Source: Amycolatopsis coloradensis (GTDB taxonomy: Bacteria; Actinomycetota; Actinomycetes; Mycobacteriales; Pseudonocardiaceae). From it: a stretch of DNA of 35,667 bases. Numbering within the stretch: position 1 is the first letter of the stretch; every line of letters starts with the position of its first letter. The notes below the pieces were generated by a model. That model was not told where the DNA came from. It saw only the letters and a program-made list of their open reading frames with translations, and ran no database searches. Location of the stretch: NCBI RefSeq assembly GCF_001953865.1, contig NZ_MQUQ01000036.1, forward strand, positions 1 through 35,667, written 5' to 3'. Below, one piece after another: positions 16,230 through 24,532 of the stretch. The position numbers and the translations under genes are program-made.

Positions 16230-16470
16230 GACGAGGTTCTTAGCGGACGCCGACTCCGCCCAAAGGGTCCCCGACAAGAGATCGGCCGCCCTCGGTGCGA
16301 TGCGCGTCGCCCCAGGAAGAGATCTTCGGACCGGTGCTGGTCGTCATTCCCGCAGACGACGCAGACGACGAAGACGACGCGGACGCGCACCGGGACGGTC
16401 ACCGTCAATGGCGCGCCGATCGGCTTCGGCGGGTACGGGGACTCAAGACCGTCACCGTGCCGCTCACGGA
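16230..16470 (+). pseudogene. Aldehyde dehydrogenase remnant with internal deletions
   Basis: Three pieces in different frames follow ALDH order. SAALGAMRVA resembles the segment before RVGDP. SPQEEIFGPVLVVIPADDAD is the conserved QEEIFGPVL region near the catalytic core. TVTVNGAPIGFGGYGDS matches the C-terminal VNGAP...PFGGYKxS motif. About 100 residues that should separate the last two are missing, and a GAC-rich repeat (about 16354-16390) lies at the junction. The product cannot be functional. Confidence 0.6.
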
Positions 16471-16715
16471 ACGCGAGTGCCGGGGACCTTGATCGTGATC
16501 CGCTCGTCCGAGGCCACGATCCGCTGAAGCCGGAACCGGCACAGGGTGTGGAACATTTCGCCCAGTTCCTCGGGGTCGATCCGGCCTTCGAGGTCGCGCC
16601 TGCTCGCGTTGAGGACCCGGCTGATCACGGCCGTGGATACGCGACCGCCGAACTCGCCCATCAGCCAGACACCGATTTCACCGATCTCGTCCGTGATCGT
16701 GCTCTGCGCGGTCAT
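16464..16715 (-). CDS. Small protein with DUF3562-like three-helix bundle
   Basis: 83 residues starting MTAQSTITDEIGEIG. The pattern of GGRVSTAVISRVLNASRRDL followed by LGEMFHTLCRFRL resembles the three-helix-bundle dimerisation domain found in actinobacterial regulators and small proteins. Function unknown. A longer frame opens at 16847, but it would translate the hairpin at 16732-16770 and has no AGAGGGG-type ribosome site, whereas the ATG at 16715 has one. The gene abuts the ALDH remnant at its 3' end. Confidence 0.6.
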   Translation of the reverse strand: MTAQSTITDEIGEIGVWLMGEFGGRVSTAVISRVLNASRRDLEGRIDPEELGEMFHTLCRFRLQRIVASDERITIKVPGTRVP

Positions 16716-17002
16716 CAGTCTGACCCCTCTGCGTCGGAGTGTCACCGGTTTGCCCGGCGACACTCCGACGGCCGAGGGGAAACCCCATGACGGGAGAATC
16801 ACGAGATTGCTCCACTCGGCGCAATCCGCGGTACGCGGGAGATTCACCTGCCCACGTTCCGTGTTCGCCCGAGCGTCGGTTGCACGGAACCGTGCAGTGG
16901 CCCGGAGCGATCTACGGGGAAACCCCGATGTGATCGACCTCGGCGTATGTCAACCTCGGAAGTGACCGTTGAGGACAGTGCGGAGAGGAGAGTACACGCG
17001 TA
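16716..17002. promoter_or_regulatory. Divergent intergenic region with three small hairpins
   Basis: No gene is supported here. There are three inverted repeats: a 12-bp stem with arms 16732-16743 and 16759-16770 just upstream of the minus-strand small gene; TGCACGG/CCGTGCA (16881-16887 and 16890-16896); and CGGGG/CCCCG (16915-16919 and 16923-16927). The last two precede the plus-strand gene at 17003 and could be operator or leader elements. Confidence 0.4.
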
Positions 17003-17536
17003 GTGGCTCCACCAGAGGATGAAGAAATCACGCAGTGGACAGCGGAATTGACGGCCTTCACCGAGCTGTACCGGTCGGCGGAGGTCGCGGGATCGGCGGA
17101 AACCGTCTCGCACGCGGGCTGGCACGCCGGGGCCCGGCTCGGGTCGAGCACCGCGAGCGGGCGGCTGCTGGCCTACAACGAAGCGGGTGTCGAAGCGGAG
17201 TGCGTCTTCCAGGAGGGAGACCGCCCGCTGTTCAACATCATGAGCCGCGGCTATGGGGCCGACACCGCCGAACGAGGGTTCGCGGTGTGGAGTTCGCGCC
17301 CTGGTGTGCTCGGAGCGGTCGACACCGGGGTACGCCGGTTGGAGGTGGCCGACACGGACGGCGGCGTCGTCCCGGCCGACATCGTGGCGCACACCTTCGC
17401 CGTCGACGTCGACCTCGGGCCGACGCCTCAGACGGTCGATGAGGTCTTCGCGCCGTGGGATCCGCCGGAGTTGACGGTCCGGGTGTACGGCGAGGACGAC
17501 GCGTTGCGGTACGAGGGTCCTTTGCTCAGCGCGTGA
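17003..17536 (+). CDS. Hypothetical protein
   Basis: A 177-residue acidic soluble protein with no signal peptide and no membrane helix. The body alternates short beta-rich stretches (SGRLLAYNEAGVEAECVF, VRRLEVADTDGGVVPADIV) and ends in a VRVYGEDDALRYEGPLL strand pair. I do not recognise a family. The GTG start at 17003 is preceded by GGAGAGGAGAG. It converges on the S1 protease gene, with a 28-bp hairpin between them. Confidence 0.7.
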   Translation: MAPPEDEEITQWTAELTAFTELYRSAEVAGSAETVSHAGWHAGARLGSSTASGRLLAYNEAGVEAECVFQEGDRPLFNIMSRGYGADTAERGFAVWSSRPGVLGAVDTGVRRLEVADTDGGVVPADIVAHTFAVDVDLGPTPQTVDEVFAPWDPPELTVRVYGEDDALRYEGPLLSA

Positions 17537-17548
17537 CCGCCACTCCCC

Positions 17549-17607
17549 AAGTACCTGAAGGCCCCCTTCCTTGCGCCTGGCGCAAGGAAGGGGGCCTTCA
17601 GGTACTT
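17549..17607. terminator. Perfect 28-bp bidirectional hairpin
   Basis: Arms 17549-17576 and 17580-17607 are exact reverse complements around a 3-nt loop. It lies between the convergent ends of the hypothetical gene (stop at 17536) and the S1 protease gene (stop at 17613), so it is a shared terminator. No T-tract follows, as usual for high-GC actinomycetes. Confidence 0.88.
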
Positions 17608-17612
17608 CGAGG

Positions 17613-19088
17613 TCAGCCGTTCGGAGCCGTGATGACCGCGAACTTCGAACCCTTGCTCGCGATCCGCTCGCTGAGATCGGTGGTGATCGTCTCGATCGGC
17701 GCGTAGTTGTTCAGTTCACCGGCCTGGCAGGGACCCGACCGGGACTGCTGGTTGCCGATCAGGATGCCGAGCGCGGCGTGATCGGCCTGGCTGAACAGCG
17801 GTCCGCCGCTGTCGCCCGGACGGGCGCACAGGTCGGTGTTGATGCCGACGTCCGTGGACAGGACGCGACCACAGCGGGTCCCGACGAGGTAGCCGGCGCC
17901 CGCGCCACTGTCGACGGAATCGGGGTAGTTCACCGCGCTCGACGCGGTCCCGCTGGCACAGACGACATAGCCCGCCTTGATTTCGGCGAGCTTGCGGGTG
18001 CCGGTGATGTACTCGTCCATCGAGGTGGCCTGCGTGCCGCACGGGGTGTCGGCGTTGCTGTCCATGCCACCGTTGCGGCAGTACTTCAGCACCCGGTTGC
18101 GGCCGGTCTGGCCCTCGAGCCATTTCGTGGCCGCGGTGTCGTCGACATACGGCAAGGCCGCGTAGTCGTACGGGTACGAACTCTTCTCGATGCCGTGCTG
18201 CTGCACGACCGCGTTGCCGTTGTGCTGGGTCGGCGTGTTGTTGGTCTTGGTCCGCATGCAGTGGCCCGCGGTCAGAACCCAGCCTTTGCCGGGGAAACCG
18301 CCGCCGGTGGACCGCAGGTTGAAGGCGCTGGTGCACCCGCCCCAGGTGCCGTCGTCCCGCTTCATGTCCAGCCTGATCCCACCACGCATCGGGCCATAGT
18401 TGGTGCAGTAGAGCGGATGACAGAAACCGAGGTCCACGTTCGGCGTGGACAGCGCGTTCGGATTCTTCAGGACGCGGGAGACGACCATGCCCGGTTCCGC
18501 CGCCGCGGCTTGGCGAGCGGTGTTCACTTCGGCGGTCACGACGTCGCCGGCGGCGCGCATGGACGACTTCTCCTGCGCCACCCAGCCACGTTCCCACAGC
18601 ACGACGCGGTTTTCGGACTCGCTCACCGACGGCAGGTAAACCGCTTCCGGCCCAGCGCCGACCTTGGCAGCGACGCGTTCCTTCGCCGCTGTGAGCTGCT
18701 GCAACGAGTGCCGGACTTGTTGCGTGCGAACTCCGGCCCGGGCGGGCATCGCCCGCAGATACGGCTCTGCCGCCGCAGGTTCGGTCATGGCCACGACCAG
18801 CTGGCCCTTGCTCTGATCGAGCCACATGCCCCCGTACTCGGCACCGTGATCGCGTCGCAGCAATTCGTCCAGTTTGCTGCCGTCTGTCTGCAATTCCAGA
18901 CGGCGCAACGCCTCCCGCTCGTTCACCTGGTAGGTCTGGACGAGGTACTGCACTGATTCCCGCACCGAAGCGGGGTCGAGCGTGGTGTGGAACGACTGCA
19001 CGGTGTCGGCCAGCGCCGGGCTGCTCAGTGCCGTGGTCGCCGCCAGCACCGAAACAGCCAGGGCCCCCAGGCTTCCAGCTCTCCGCAC
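17613..19088 (-). CDS. Secreted S1 family (chymotrypsin-fold) serine protease
   Basis: 491 residues. A Sec signal peptide is evident (MRRAGSLGALAVSVLAATTA, cleavage after SSPALA at about 27). A long pro-region follows (about 28-215) with the repeated, glutamine-rich look of alpha-lytic/streptogrisin propeptides. The catalytic domain has His276 in LTAGHC, Asp308 in YPYDYAAL and Ser427 in GDSGGP. Paired cysteines (for example 252/277) suggest disulfides, as expected for an extracellular enzyme. The propeptide would act as folding chaperone and inhibitor. Substrate preference cannot be read. Confidence 0.93.
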   Translation of the reverse strand: MRRAGSLGALAVSVLAATTALSSPALADTVQSFHTTLDPASVRESVQYLVQTYQVNEREALRRLELQTDGSKLDELLRRDHGAEYGGMWLDQSKGQLVVAMTEPAAAEPYLRAMPARAGVRTQQVRHSLQQLTAAKERVAAKVGAGPEAVYLPSVSESENRVVLWERGWVAQEKSSMRAAGDVVTAEVNTARQAAAAEPGMVVSRVLKNPNALSTPNVDLGFCHPLYCTNYGPMRGGIRLDMKRDDGTWGGCTSAFNLRSTGGGFPGKGWVLTAGHCMRTKTNNTPTQHNGNAVVQQHGIEKSSYPYDYAALPYVDDTAATKWLEGQTGRNRVLKYCRNGGMDSNADTPCGTQATSMDEYITGTRKLAEIKAGYVVCASGTASSAVNYPDSVDSGAGAGYLVGTRCGRVLSTDVGINTDLCARPGDSGGPLFSQADHAALGILIGNQQSRSGPCQAGELNNYAPIETITTDLSERIASKGSKFAVITAPNG

Positions 19089-19195
19089 GAGATCTCCTCA
19101 CATGTCAGGGACTTCGCCATCATTTAACCGGAGTGCGCCTGGTGGATGTGCGGAGTTTTCGACAACGAGCCGAGACCCGAGATGGTTGACGGGGT

Positions 19196-19245
19196 CCGTG
19201 AGGACTCCTTGAGGGACTCTGGGTCCCTCAAGGAGTCCTTCACGG
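19196..19245. terminator. Hairpin terminator
   Basis: Arms 19201-19217 and 19223-19239 form a perfect 17-bp stem with a 5-nt loop. After a single bulged T (19240) the stem continues for five more pairs (19196-19200 with 19241-19245). It lies just after the stop of the minus-strand membrane protein gene at 19252. Confidence 0.8.
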
Positions 19246-19251
19246 ACTGGG

Positions 19252-19653
19252 CTACAGGCTCGGCTCCCGCCGCTGTTTTCCTTGACGGGCCTTGACGATC
19301 CAGGCACCGAAGAGAGTCAGGAGACCGACGCAGGTCCCCACCGACGCACCGAACTCCGGAGTGCTGATCTTCACGACGCCGACGACGATCCCACCGCCCA
19401 TCGTCAGCAGCAGGCACATCCGCAGGGTCGGGGCCCAGCCGGCGAGAACCGCCATCGCCAGGCAGAGCCAGCTGTCGCGGGTCTGCACTTTGCGATGGCG
19501 GCCCGGGGTCCTCAGGAGGGGCCGCGCCGTGCGGATCATTTCCGCGGAGGTGGCGACCCGGCGAGGCGGATTCTCGACGTGCTCGATGACGACTGTGACC
19601 CGTTGGGGCGGGCCGTTGTCTGGTGTCTTCGCGTTATCAGGCTGTAGGGTCAC
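19252..19653 (-). CDS. Hypothetical membrane protein
   Basis: 133 residues. A basic, proline-rich N-terminal cytoplasmic part (about 1-65, with HVENPPRRVATSAEMIRTAR) precedes two membrane helices (LCLLLTMGGGIVVGVV region at about 80-95 and GTCVGLLTLFGAWIV at about 107-121). The tail is short and basic. I recognise no domain. The hairpin at 19196-19245 closes the transcript. Function unknown. Confidence 0.65.
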   Translation of the reverse strand: MTLQPDNAKTPDNGPPQRVTVVIEHVENPPRRVATSAEMIRTARPLLRTPGRHRKVQTRDSWLCLAMAVLAGWAPTLRMCLLLTMGGGIVVGVVKISTPEFGASVGTCVGLLTLFGAWIVKARQGKQRREPSL

Positions 19654-20194
19654 GACTGTCCTGTCCTTGTTCTAGCGAGCGGGCGAATGGACATCCGCGT
19701 GGCCTCCTGTGACAGCAGGGGGCCACGCGTGCGTTACCGGTTCTTTACCGGTGCGGCTGAGAACATCTTGGCGAAAGCAGACTGTGACCGTTCAGTAGTA
19801 CAGCGTGTGTCGCGCTGAACGGTATGCACCCGTCGCTCAACGGTCTGGGTGACTCTGAAAACTACTCAAAGTAGTCAGTGACGCCGAATGGCCGAGTGCC
19901 GTCAAACAGACTCGACAGTCCGGCGGCTTGCGATCCCGGGATCGAGCCAGGTCACCACAACGTGCGCCGCCGCACAGATCTCCGCAGGTGGGAGGCCACG
20001 ACCGCGAACCTGCGCGCACCGTCTTCGCGAGAATGAAAGATGCTGATCGCCACTGCCGTTTGCAGTCAATTCTACTCAATTTCGGCGAGATTCGAGCAGC
20101 TGTGCTCACGGTGGGTTCACTCGATCGGGCAGTTCGTCACCCGTTATCGCCTCGCTCGGGTCACGAACAGCGAGTGACTGCTCTGTTCGAGTGG
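19654..20194. promoter_or_regulatory. 541-bp intergenic region with two inverted repeats
   Basis: No convincing gene is present; short open frames on both strands are arginine-rich shadows. Two structures stand out. CGCGTGGCC/GGCCACGCG (19696-19704 and 19721-19729, with an inner CCTG/CAGG) lies upstream of the membrane protein start. ACCGTTCAG/CTGAACGGT (19787-19795 and 19815-19823) may be an operator. Composition from about 19840 to 20110 is less GC-rich than the flanks. Confidence 0.4.
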
Positions 20195-21028
20195 TCACAC
20201 TCCGGACAGGTTCTCGCGGGCATGGAGGCTGCTTAACAGTGCGAGGGCGTGAGCGCTGGGAGTGGCGGGTTCGGCGTGGTAGATGATCAGTTGCTGGCCG
20301 GGGGCGCTGCGCACGTCGAATGCCTGATAGGTGAGGACCAGCGGGCCGACGTCGGGGTGCACGAGATGTTTGGGCTCGCGGGTCTTGCCGCGCACCTGGT
20401 GGGTCTCCCACAGGTCGCGGAAATGCGCACCGCCTTCGCTGAGTTCCGCGATCAGGCTTCGCAGGCCGGCATCGTGCGGGTCGAAGCCCGCGGCCATCCG
20501 CAGGTTCGCCACGGTGGCCTGCGCGGTCCAGTCCCATCGTGCGTAGAACTGCCGTCCAGCGGGGTCGAGGAAGGTCATCCTGGCGAGGTTGCCCGCCACT
20601 CGGAACGGCGAGAACAACGCGTCGGCGAGAGCATTGGCGGCCAGTACGTCCAAGACGCGGTTCAGCACGAAAGCGGGAGTGTGCGGGTAGCCGTCCATGA
20701 GTTGCCGCAGTTCAGGGCTCACGGTCCGGGGCGACGGCGCGGGTGTGCTCTCCGGTGTCGCGCCTGCCAGCCGGAACAGGTGGTCGCGAGCGTCGGGATC
20801 GAGATCCAAGGCGCGGCAGAGGGCGTCCAGCACTTGCGGCGAGGGGTGGGTTTCGCGGCCTTGTTCCAGGCGGGTGTAGTAGTCGGCGTTCACCCCGGCG
20901 AGGACGGCGACCTCTTCGCGACGCAGGCCGGGCACCTTGCGCCGTCCGGAATAGAGCACGCCCGCTTCTTCGGGGGTTCGCCCCGCGCGTCGCGCGCGTA
21001 AGAACGCTCCCAGCTCACTGCTGCCCAT
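20195..21028 (-). CDS. XRE family (MmyB-like) transcriptional regulator
   Basis: 277 residues. The N-terminal XRE helix-turn-helix (about 3-70) reads LGAFLRARRAGRTPEEAG, then GLRREEVAVLAGVNADYYTR and LEQGRETHPSPQVLDALCRA. The C-terminal PAS-like MmyB ligand-binding domain (about 100-270) has the WDWTAQATVANLRMAAG and VHPDVGPLVLTYQAFDV patterns. This class often senses fatty acids or other small hydrophobic ligands and controls a divergent SDR gene. The ATG at 21028 is chosen over an upstream frame that would translate the operator-like palindrome. Confidence 0.93.
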   Translation of the reverse strand: MGSSELGAFLRARRAGRTPEEAGVLYSGRRKVPGLRREEVAVLAGVNADYYTRLEQGRETHPSPQVLDALCRALDLDPDARDHLFRLAGATPESTPAPSPRTVSPELRQLMDGYPHTPAFVLNRVLDVLAANALADALFSPFRVAGNLARMTFLDPAGRQFYARWDWTAQATVANLRMAAGFDPHDAGLRSLIAELSEGGAHFRDLWETHQVRGKTREPKHLVHPDVGPLVLTYQAFDVRSAPGQQLIIYHAEPATPSAHALALLSSLHARENLSGV

Positions 21029-21056
21029 GACATCAGGGTAAGTCGCCGCCGTCCCG

Positions 21057-21085
21057 GTTGGCCGGGTGTGGCACACCCGGCCAAC
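21057..21085. promoter_or_regulatory. Perfect 14-bp palindrome, candidate XRE operator
   Basis: GTTGGCCGGGTGTG (21057-21070) and its exact complement (21072-21085) flank a single central base. It sits midway between the divergent XRE regulator and SDR starts, so it can control both. The sequence is too short-looped to be a good terminator, which favours an operator. Confidence 0.7.
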
Positions 21086-21129
21086 ACACGTCCTGCCATC
21101 GCTTCCCGCCGTCGACGATGCTGATCGGT

Positions 21130-21873
21130 ATGACGAACGAATTGACGGGCAAGGTCGCCCTGGTCACCGGTGCCGCCCGCGGGGTCGGCGCGGCCACGGT
21201 CGCGTGGCTGCACGCCCGGGGTGCGTATGTGCTGGCCACCGACCTCCGTCCCGAGGTGGAAGACCTCGCCGCCCGGTTTGACCGTGTGTCGACCCTGGCC
21301 GGTGACGTGTCCCAGGAAGACACCGCGGTGCGCTCGGTGGCCGCGGCGATCGACCGGTTCGGCGGCTTGGACATCCTCGTCGCCAACGCGGGCCGGTCGG
21401 TGAACAAGCCCATCACCGAGACCACGGCGGCCGACTGGGACGAGTTGATGTCGGTCAACGCCCGTGGGACGTTCCTGCACGCCCGGGAGGCGTTCCGGGT
21501 CATGCGCGACCACGGTGGGGGCGTGATCGTCACCGTCGGGTCGTTCGCCTGCACCGTCGGGCTGGTCGACGCGGCCGCGTACAGCGCGTCCAAGGGAGCG
21601 TTGGCGCAATTGACCAAAGTGCTCGCGCTGGAAGGCGGCCCGCACGGTATCCGCGCCAACGTCGTCGCCCCCGGGGTGATCGAAACCGACCTGCTCGACG
21701 ACTTCCGTGCCGACAGCCGGGAGTACCTGCGCTCCTTTGGCGATGCCCACCCCTTGGGCCGTGTCGCGCAGCCCGAAGAGATCGCCGAGGTGATCGGTTT
21801 CCTGGCCTCGCCGAAGTCGAGTTTCGTCACCGGCGCGGTCGTGGCCGCCGACGGCGGCTACACCACAGCCTGA
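21130..21873 (+). CDS. SDR family NAD(P)-dependent oxidoreductase
   Basis: 247 residues of classical short-chain dehydrogenase. It has TGAARGVGAA (cofactor loop), a conserved NAG at the end of strand 4 (LVANAGRS), the active-site serine in VTVGSFAC and YSASK for the Tyr/Lys pair, with C-terminal FVTGAVVAADGGYT. The N-terminal TDLRP after strand 2 has an acidic residue, suggesting NAD+ preference. Start ATG 21130 (MTNELTGKVAL). It is the first gene of a two-SDR operon opposite the XRE regulator. Substrate unknown. Confidence 0.93.
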   Translation: MTNELTGKVALVTGAARGVGAATVAWLHARGAYVLATDLRPEVEDLAARFDRVSTLAGDVSQEDTAVRSVAAAIDRFGGLDILVANAGRSVNKPITETTAADWDELMSVNARGTFLHAREAFRVMRDHGGGVIVTVGSFACTVGLVDAAAYSASKGALAQLTKVLALEGGPHGIRANVVAPGVIETDLLDDFRADSREYLRSFGDAHPLGRVAQPEEIAEVIGFLASPKSSFVTGAVVAADGGYTTA

Positions 21874-21905
21874 ATCCCCGTGAACCCGACGAGAGGAGAA
21901 TGAAC

Positions 21906-22661
21906 ATGCCTGAAAGGCTCGCCGACAAGGTCGCGTTGATCACCGGAGCGACCGGCGGCATCGGACAAGCCACCGCGGAACTGTTCGCCCGCGAAGGCGC
22001 CCGGCTGGTCGTCACCGACCTCGCGGAGAAAGCCACGGAAGAGCTGGCCACACGTCTGGCACCGGCAGGTGCCGAGGTGCTGGCCGCGCGCTTGGACGTC
22101 TCCTCGGCCGAGAGCTGGAGCGAGGTCATCGAGTTGACTCGTCAGCGCTTCGGCCGTCTCGACGTCCTGGTCAACCTCGCCGGCATCGTGGACTGGCCAG
22201 GCGTCGAGGACACCACGCAGGAGTCCTGGGACCGCGTGATCGCGGTCAACCAGACCGGCACCTGGCTAGGGATGAAGGCCGCCATGCCCTTGCTGCGCGC
22301 CACCGGCAACGCCTCCGTCGTCAACACCTCCTCGGTGCTCGGCCTGGTCGGGAGCGGAGCCGCCGCCGCGTATCAGGCGTCCAAAGGAGCGGTACGGCTG
22401 CTGACCAAGACCGCCGCCGTCGAGTACGCGACCCGTGGCGTCCGGGTCAACTCGGTGCATCCCGGGGTGATCGCCACGCCGATGATCCAAGATCTGCTCG
22501 ACGAGCAGGGCGACCGGCAACCCGACATCGTGCGCACCCCCATGCGCCGTGCGGGGGACCCCGCCGAGGTCGCCGCCGCGATGCTTTTCCTGGCAGGCGA
22601 CGAATCCTCGTTCGTCACCGGAACCGAACTCGTGGTCGACGGCGGCCTCACCGCTTACTGA
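21906..22661 (+). CDS. SDR family NAD(P)-dependent oxidoreductase
   Basis: 251 residues, classical SDR resembling 3-beta/20-beta-hydroxysteroid and cyclopentanol-type dehydrogenases: TGATGGIGQAT, a TDLAEKATEE segment with acidic residue for NAD, NLAGIVDW, NTSSVLGLVGS and YQASK, and C-terminal FVTGTELVVDGGLTAY. Two ATGs are close together; the second (21906) has AGGAG 7 bp upstream, the first (21900) only 1 bp, so 21906 is chosen. It lies 32 bp after the first SDR and its 3' end is 1 bp from the convergent DUF2891 gene. Confidence 0.93.
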   Translation: MPERLADKVALITGATGGIGQATAELFAREGARLVVTDLAEKATEELATRLAPAGAEVLAARLDVSSAESWSEVIELTRQRFGRLDVLVNLAGIVDWPGVEDTTQESWDRVIAVNQTGTWLGMKAAMPLLRATGNASVVNTSSVLGLVGSGAAAAYQASKGAVRLLTKTAAVEYATRGVRVNSVHPGVIATPMIQDLLDEQGDRQPDIVRTPMRRAGDPAEVAAAMLFLAGDESSFVTGTELVVDGGLTAY

Positions 22662-22662
22662 A

Positions 22663-23703
22663 TCAGCCGAGGAGGAGCAGCGCGTAGTAGGCAAGGAAAT
22701 GTTCGACCATGTACGTGCCGCCAGTGCTCTGCGACAGCGAAGCGTGGGTGTGAGTGCGTGCGGCGTCGAGGATGGCGGGGATCCGGCCGTCGTCGGCGGG
22801 GAGAGCGTTGGCGAGGCGGTGCCAGCACCAGGCGCGGTGCAGGTTCAGTCCGTGCAGATGGGCGATCTGGCCGTCGGAAGGATCGGTGACGGTCGCCGGG
22901 GTGAAGAGGCTCGCCGGTTTCCGTTCGTCCAGGCCGGGCAAGCACCGGCGCAGCCAGTCGGCGAACTCGTTCGCGGGCAGCAGGCGGGTCATGAGTTCGG
23001 CTTCGGCGAGGGCGGGGGAGAGGAAGTCGGCCCCGGAAGGCTCCCAGGAGCCGGGATAGTCCTGGTCGGACCCGAACCATCGCCAGGCGGTCTCGGTGAT
23101 GACCTGCTGGAGCCGTGGGTCGCCGTTGTCGGCGAGGTAACCGGCGTAGGGCAGGGCGCGGGAAAGCCCGAACGCGCCGTTGTCGTGCACTCCGTGCCGG
23201 ATCGGGTAGGTGGTCCGCGGCAACCAGTCGAGGTAGCGGGTCACGAAAACCGTACTCAGCTCCCGCAAAGCCGCTGACCAGCGTGCGGCGTCCGGGTCGT
23301 CCCAGGTTGAAGTCTCGAAGGTGAGTTCCAGCAGCGCCGACCAGCCGTAGGGGCGTTGAGTGGTGCGATGGTCGTCGGGAGAGAAGTAGGCGAGTTCGGC
23401 GGCCAGCGTCTCGGCGGTCAGGTGCTCGTCGAGGATCCCGCGGATCTCCGTGGCCGGTACGAGAGTGCTGTGGTGGCGTAGCAGGCGCATGAGCACCCAG
23501 AACATCTCCACGCAGGAATGCCAGTCGAAACTGCCGTAGAAGCACGGATGCAGCTGTCGCGGGGTGGCGATGGGCACGCCCTCGACGTGCCAGTGGCTCT
23601 CGTGGTGCGGGTACTCACGCACGATGTTCGCCAGCGCTGTCCTGGCCAGGTCATCGGCACCGGCCTTCAGCAGACCGCCTCGTTCGTCGTCCCAGCTGGT
23701 CAT
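22663..23703 (-). CDS. DUF2891 family protein
   Basis: 346 residues. The HPCFYGSFDWHSCVEMFWVL motif and HGVHDNGAFGLSRAL with AWRWFG are characteristic of the DUF2891 family, an alpha/alpha-toroid-looking protein of unknown function with several conserved His and Trp residues. No signal peptide. The ATG at 23703 has GAGGGGAC upstream. Convergent with the SDR operon; no functional link is apparent. Confidence 0.9.
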   Translation of the reverse strand: MTSWDDERGGLLKAGADDLARTALANIVREYPHHESHWHVEGVPIATPRQLHPCFYGSFDWHSCVEMFWVLMRLLRHHSTLVPATEIRGILDEHLTAETLAAELAYFSPDDHRTTQRPYGWSALLELTFETSTWDDPDAARWSAALRELSTVFVTRYLDWLPRTTYPIRHGVHDNGAFGLSRALPYAGYLADNGDPRLQQVITETAWRWFGSDQDYPGSWEPSGADFLSPALAEAELMTRLLPANEFADWLRRCLPGLDERKPASLFTPATVTDPSDGQIAHLHGLNLHRAWCWHRLANALPADDGRIPAILDAARTHTHASLSQSTGGTYMVEHFLAYYALLLLG

Positions 23704-23830
23704 CGGACTGTCCCCTCGGAATCGCGAACCCTCGGCTCTCGAAGTTACCCAACCCGGGCGGTTCAGGGATGCCCACCGTCCACAATGGACTCAGTCGCGC
23801 GTGCCCGCCGAGTCGCTCTACGATGGCGGC

Positions 23831-24532
23831 GTGGACGAACGGCCGATCACCACCGCGCAGCGCAACTTCCGACGAGTCGCCGACGAGCTCGAAAGCATGG
23901 AGAACCAGGATCGGTTCACCTACATCTTCCGATCCCGGTTGTGGAGTTCCTCGTCGGTTTCCGGGCCTGGGTCCGAGTCGGTGCAGACACAGCGGCTGCG
24001 CGATCAGCTACCGGATGTTCTCGACCGGTTCGGCGTGCGCACCCTGCTCGACCTGCCATTCGGGGACTTCGGCTGGCTCAGTGCGGTCGACCTCGATCTG
24101 GAGCGGTACATCGGGGCCGACATCGTCACCGATCTGGTCGAGATGAACGCCGAGCGCTTCCGGGGCGACCCGGTGCGGGAATTCCGGGTACTCGATCTGA
24201 CCGGCGACCCGCTGCCGGAAGCCGATTTGGTGCTGTGCCGGGATTGCCTGGTCCACCTGAGCTTCGCCGACATCGAGCGGGCACTGGGCAACCTTCGGCG
24301 AAGCGGCTCCCGGTATCTGCTCACCACGACTTTCACCGAACTGGAAACCAACACCGACATCGCGACGGGCGACTGGCGGCCGTTGAACCTCCGCCGGGAA
24401 CCGTTCGGGTTCCCGGAGCCGCTGGCGGTGCTGGTCGAAGGCTGCACGGAAGAGAACGGCGCCTACGCCGACAAGTCTCTGGGGTTGTGGGAGATCGCCT
24501 CCATCACGGGACAGGACGCAGGCGGTCGGTGA
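23831..24532 (+). CDS. Class I SAM-dependent methyltransferase-like protein
   Basis: 233 residues. A helical N-terminus leads to LLDLPFGDFGWLSAVDLDLE, a methyltransferase motif I in which the usual GxGxG is relaxed to PFGDFGW, then YIGADIVTDLVEMN and a CRDCLVHLSFADIERALGNL segment. This pattern occurs in polysaccharide-associated methyltransferase-like proteins. The GTG start at 23831 (VDERPITTAQRNF) is an estimate; earlier in-frame starts encode a basic, unconvincing extension. It converges on and overlaps the next gene by 29 bp. Confidence 0.75.
   Translation: MDERPITTAQRNFRRVADELESMENQDRFTYIFRSRLWSSSSVSGPGSESVQTQRLRDQLPDVLDRFGVRTLLDLPFGDFGWLSAVDLDLERYIGADIVTDLVEMNAERFRGDPVREFRVLDLTGDPLPEADLVLCRDCLVHLSFADIERALGNLRRSGSRYLLTTTFTELETNTDIATGDWRPLNLRREPFGFPEPLAVLVEGCTEENGAYADKSLGLWEIASITGQDAGGR

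Noticed and set aside
16350..16395. GAC/GAAGAC tandem repeat as a CRISPR or VNTR
   Set aside because: The units are 3-9 bp, there are no spacers, and the stretch encodes the ADDADDEDDAD part of the ALDH remnant.
1..19245. Long hairpins as CRISPR repeats or attachment sites
   Set aside because: They are single, unrelated in sequence, spaced kilobases apart and sit at gene ends.
19837..20236. Short ORFs in the gap before the XRE regulator (19837-20109 minus, 19928-20236 plus)
   Set aside because: They overlap on opposite strands, have no plausible ribosome sites and look like random Arg/Ser-rich peptides.
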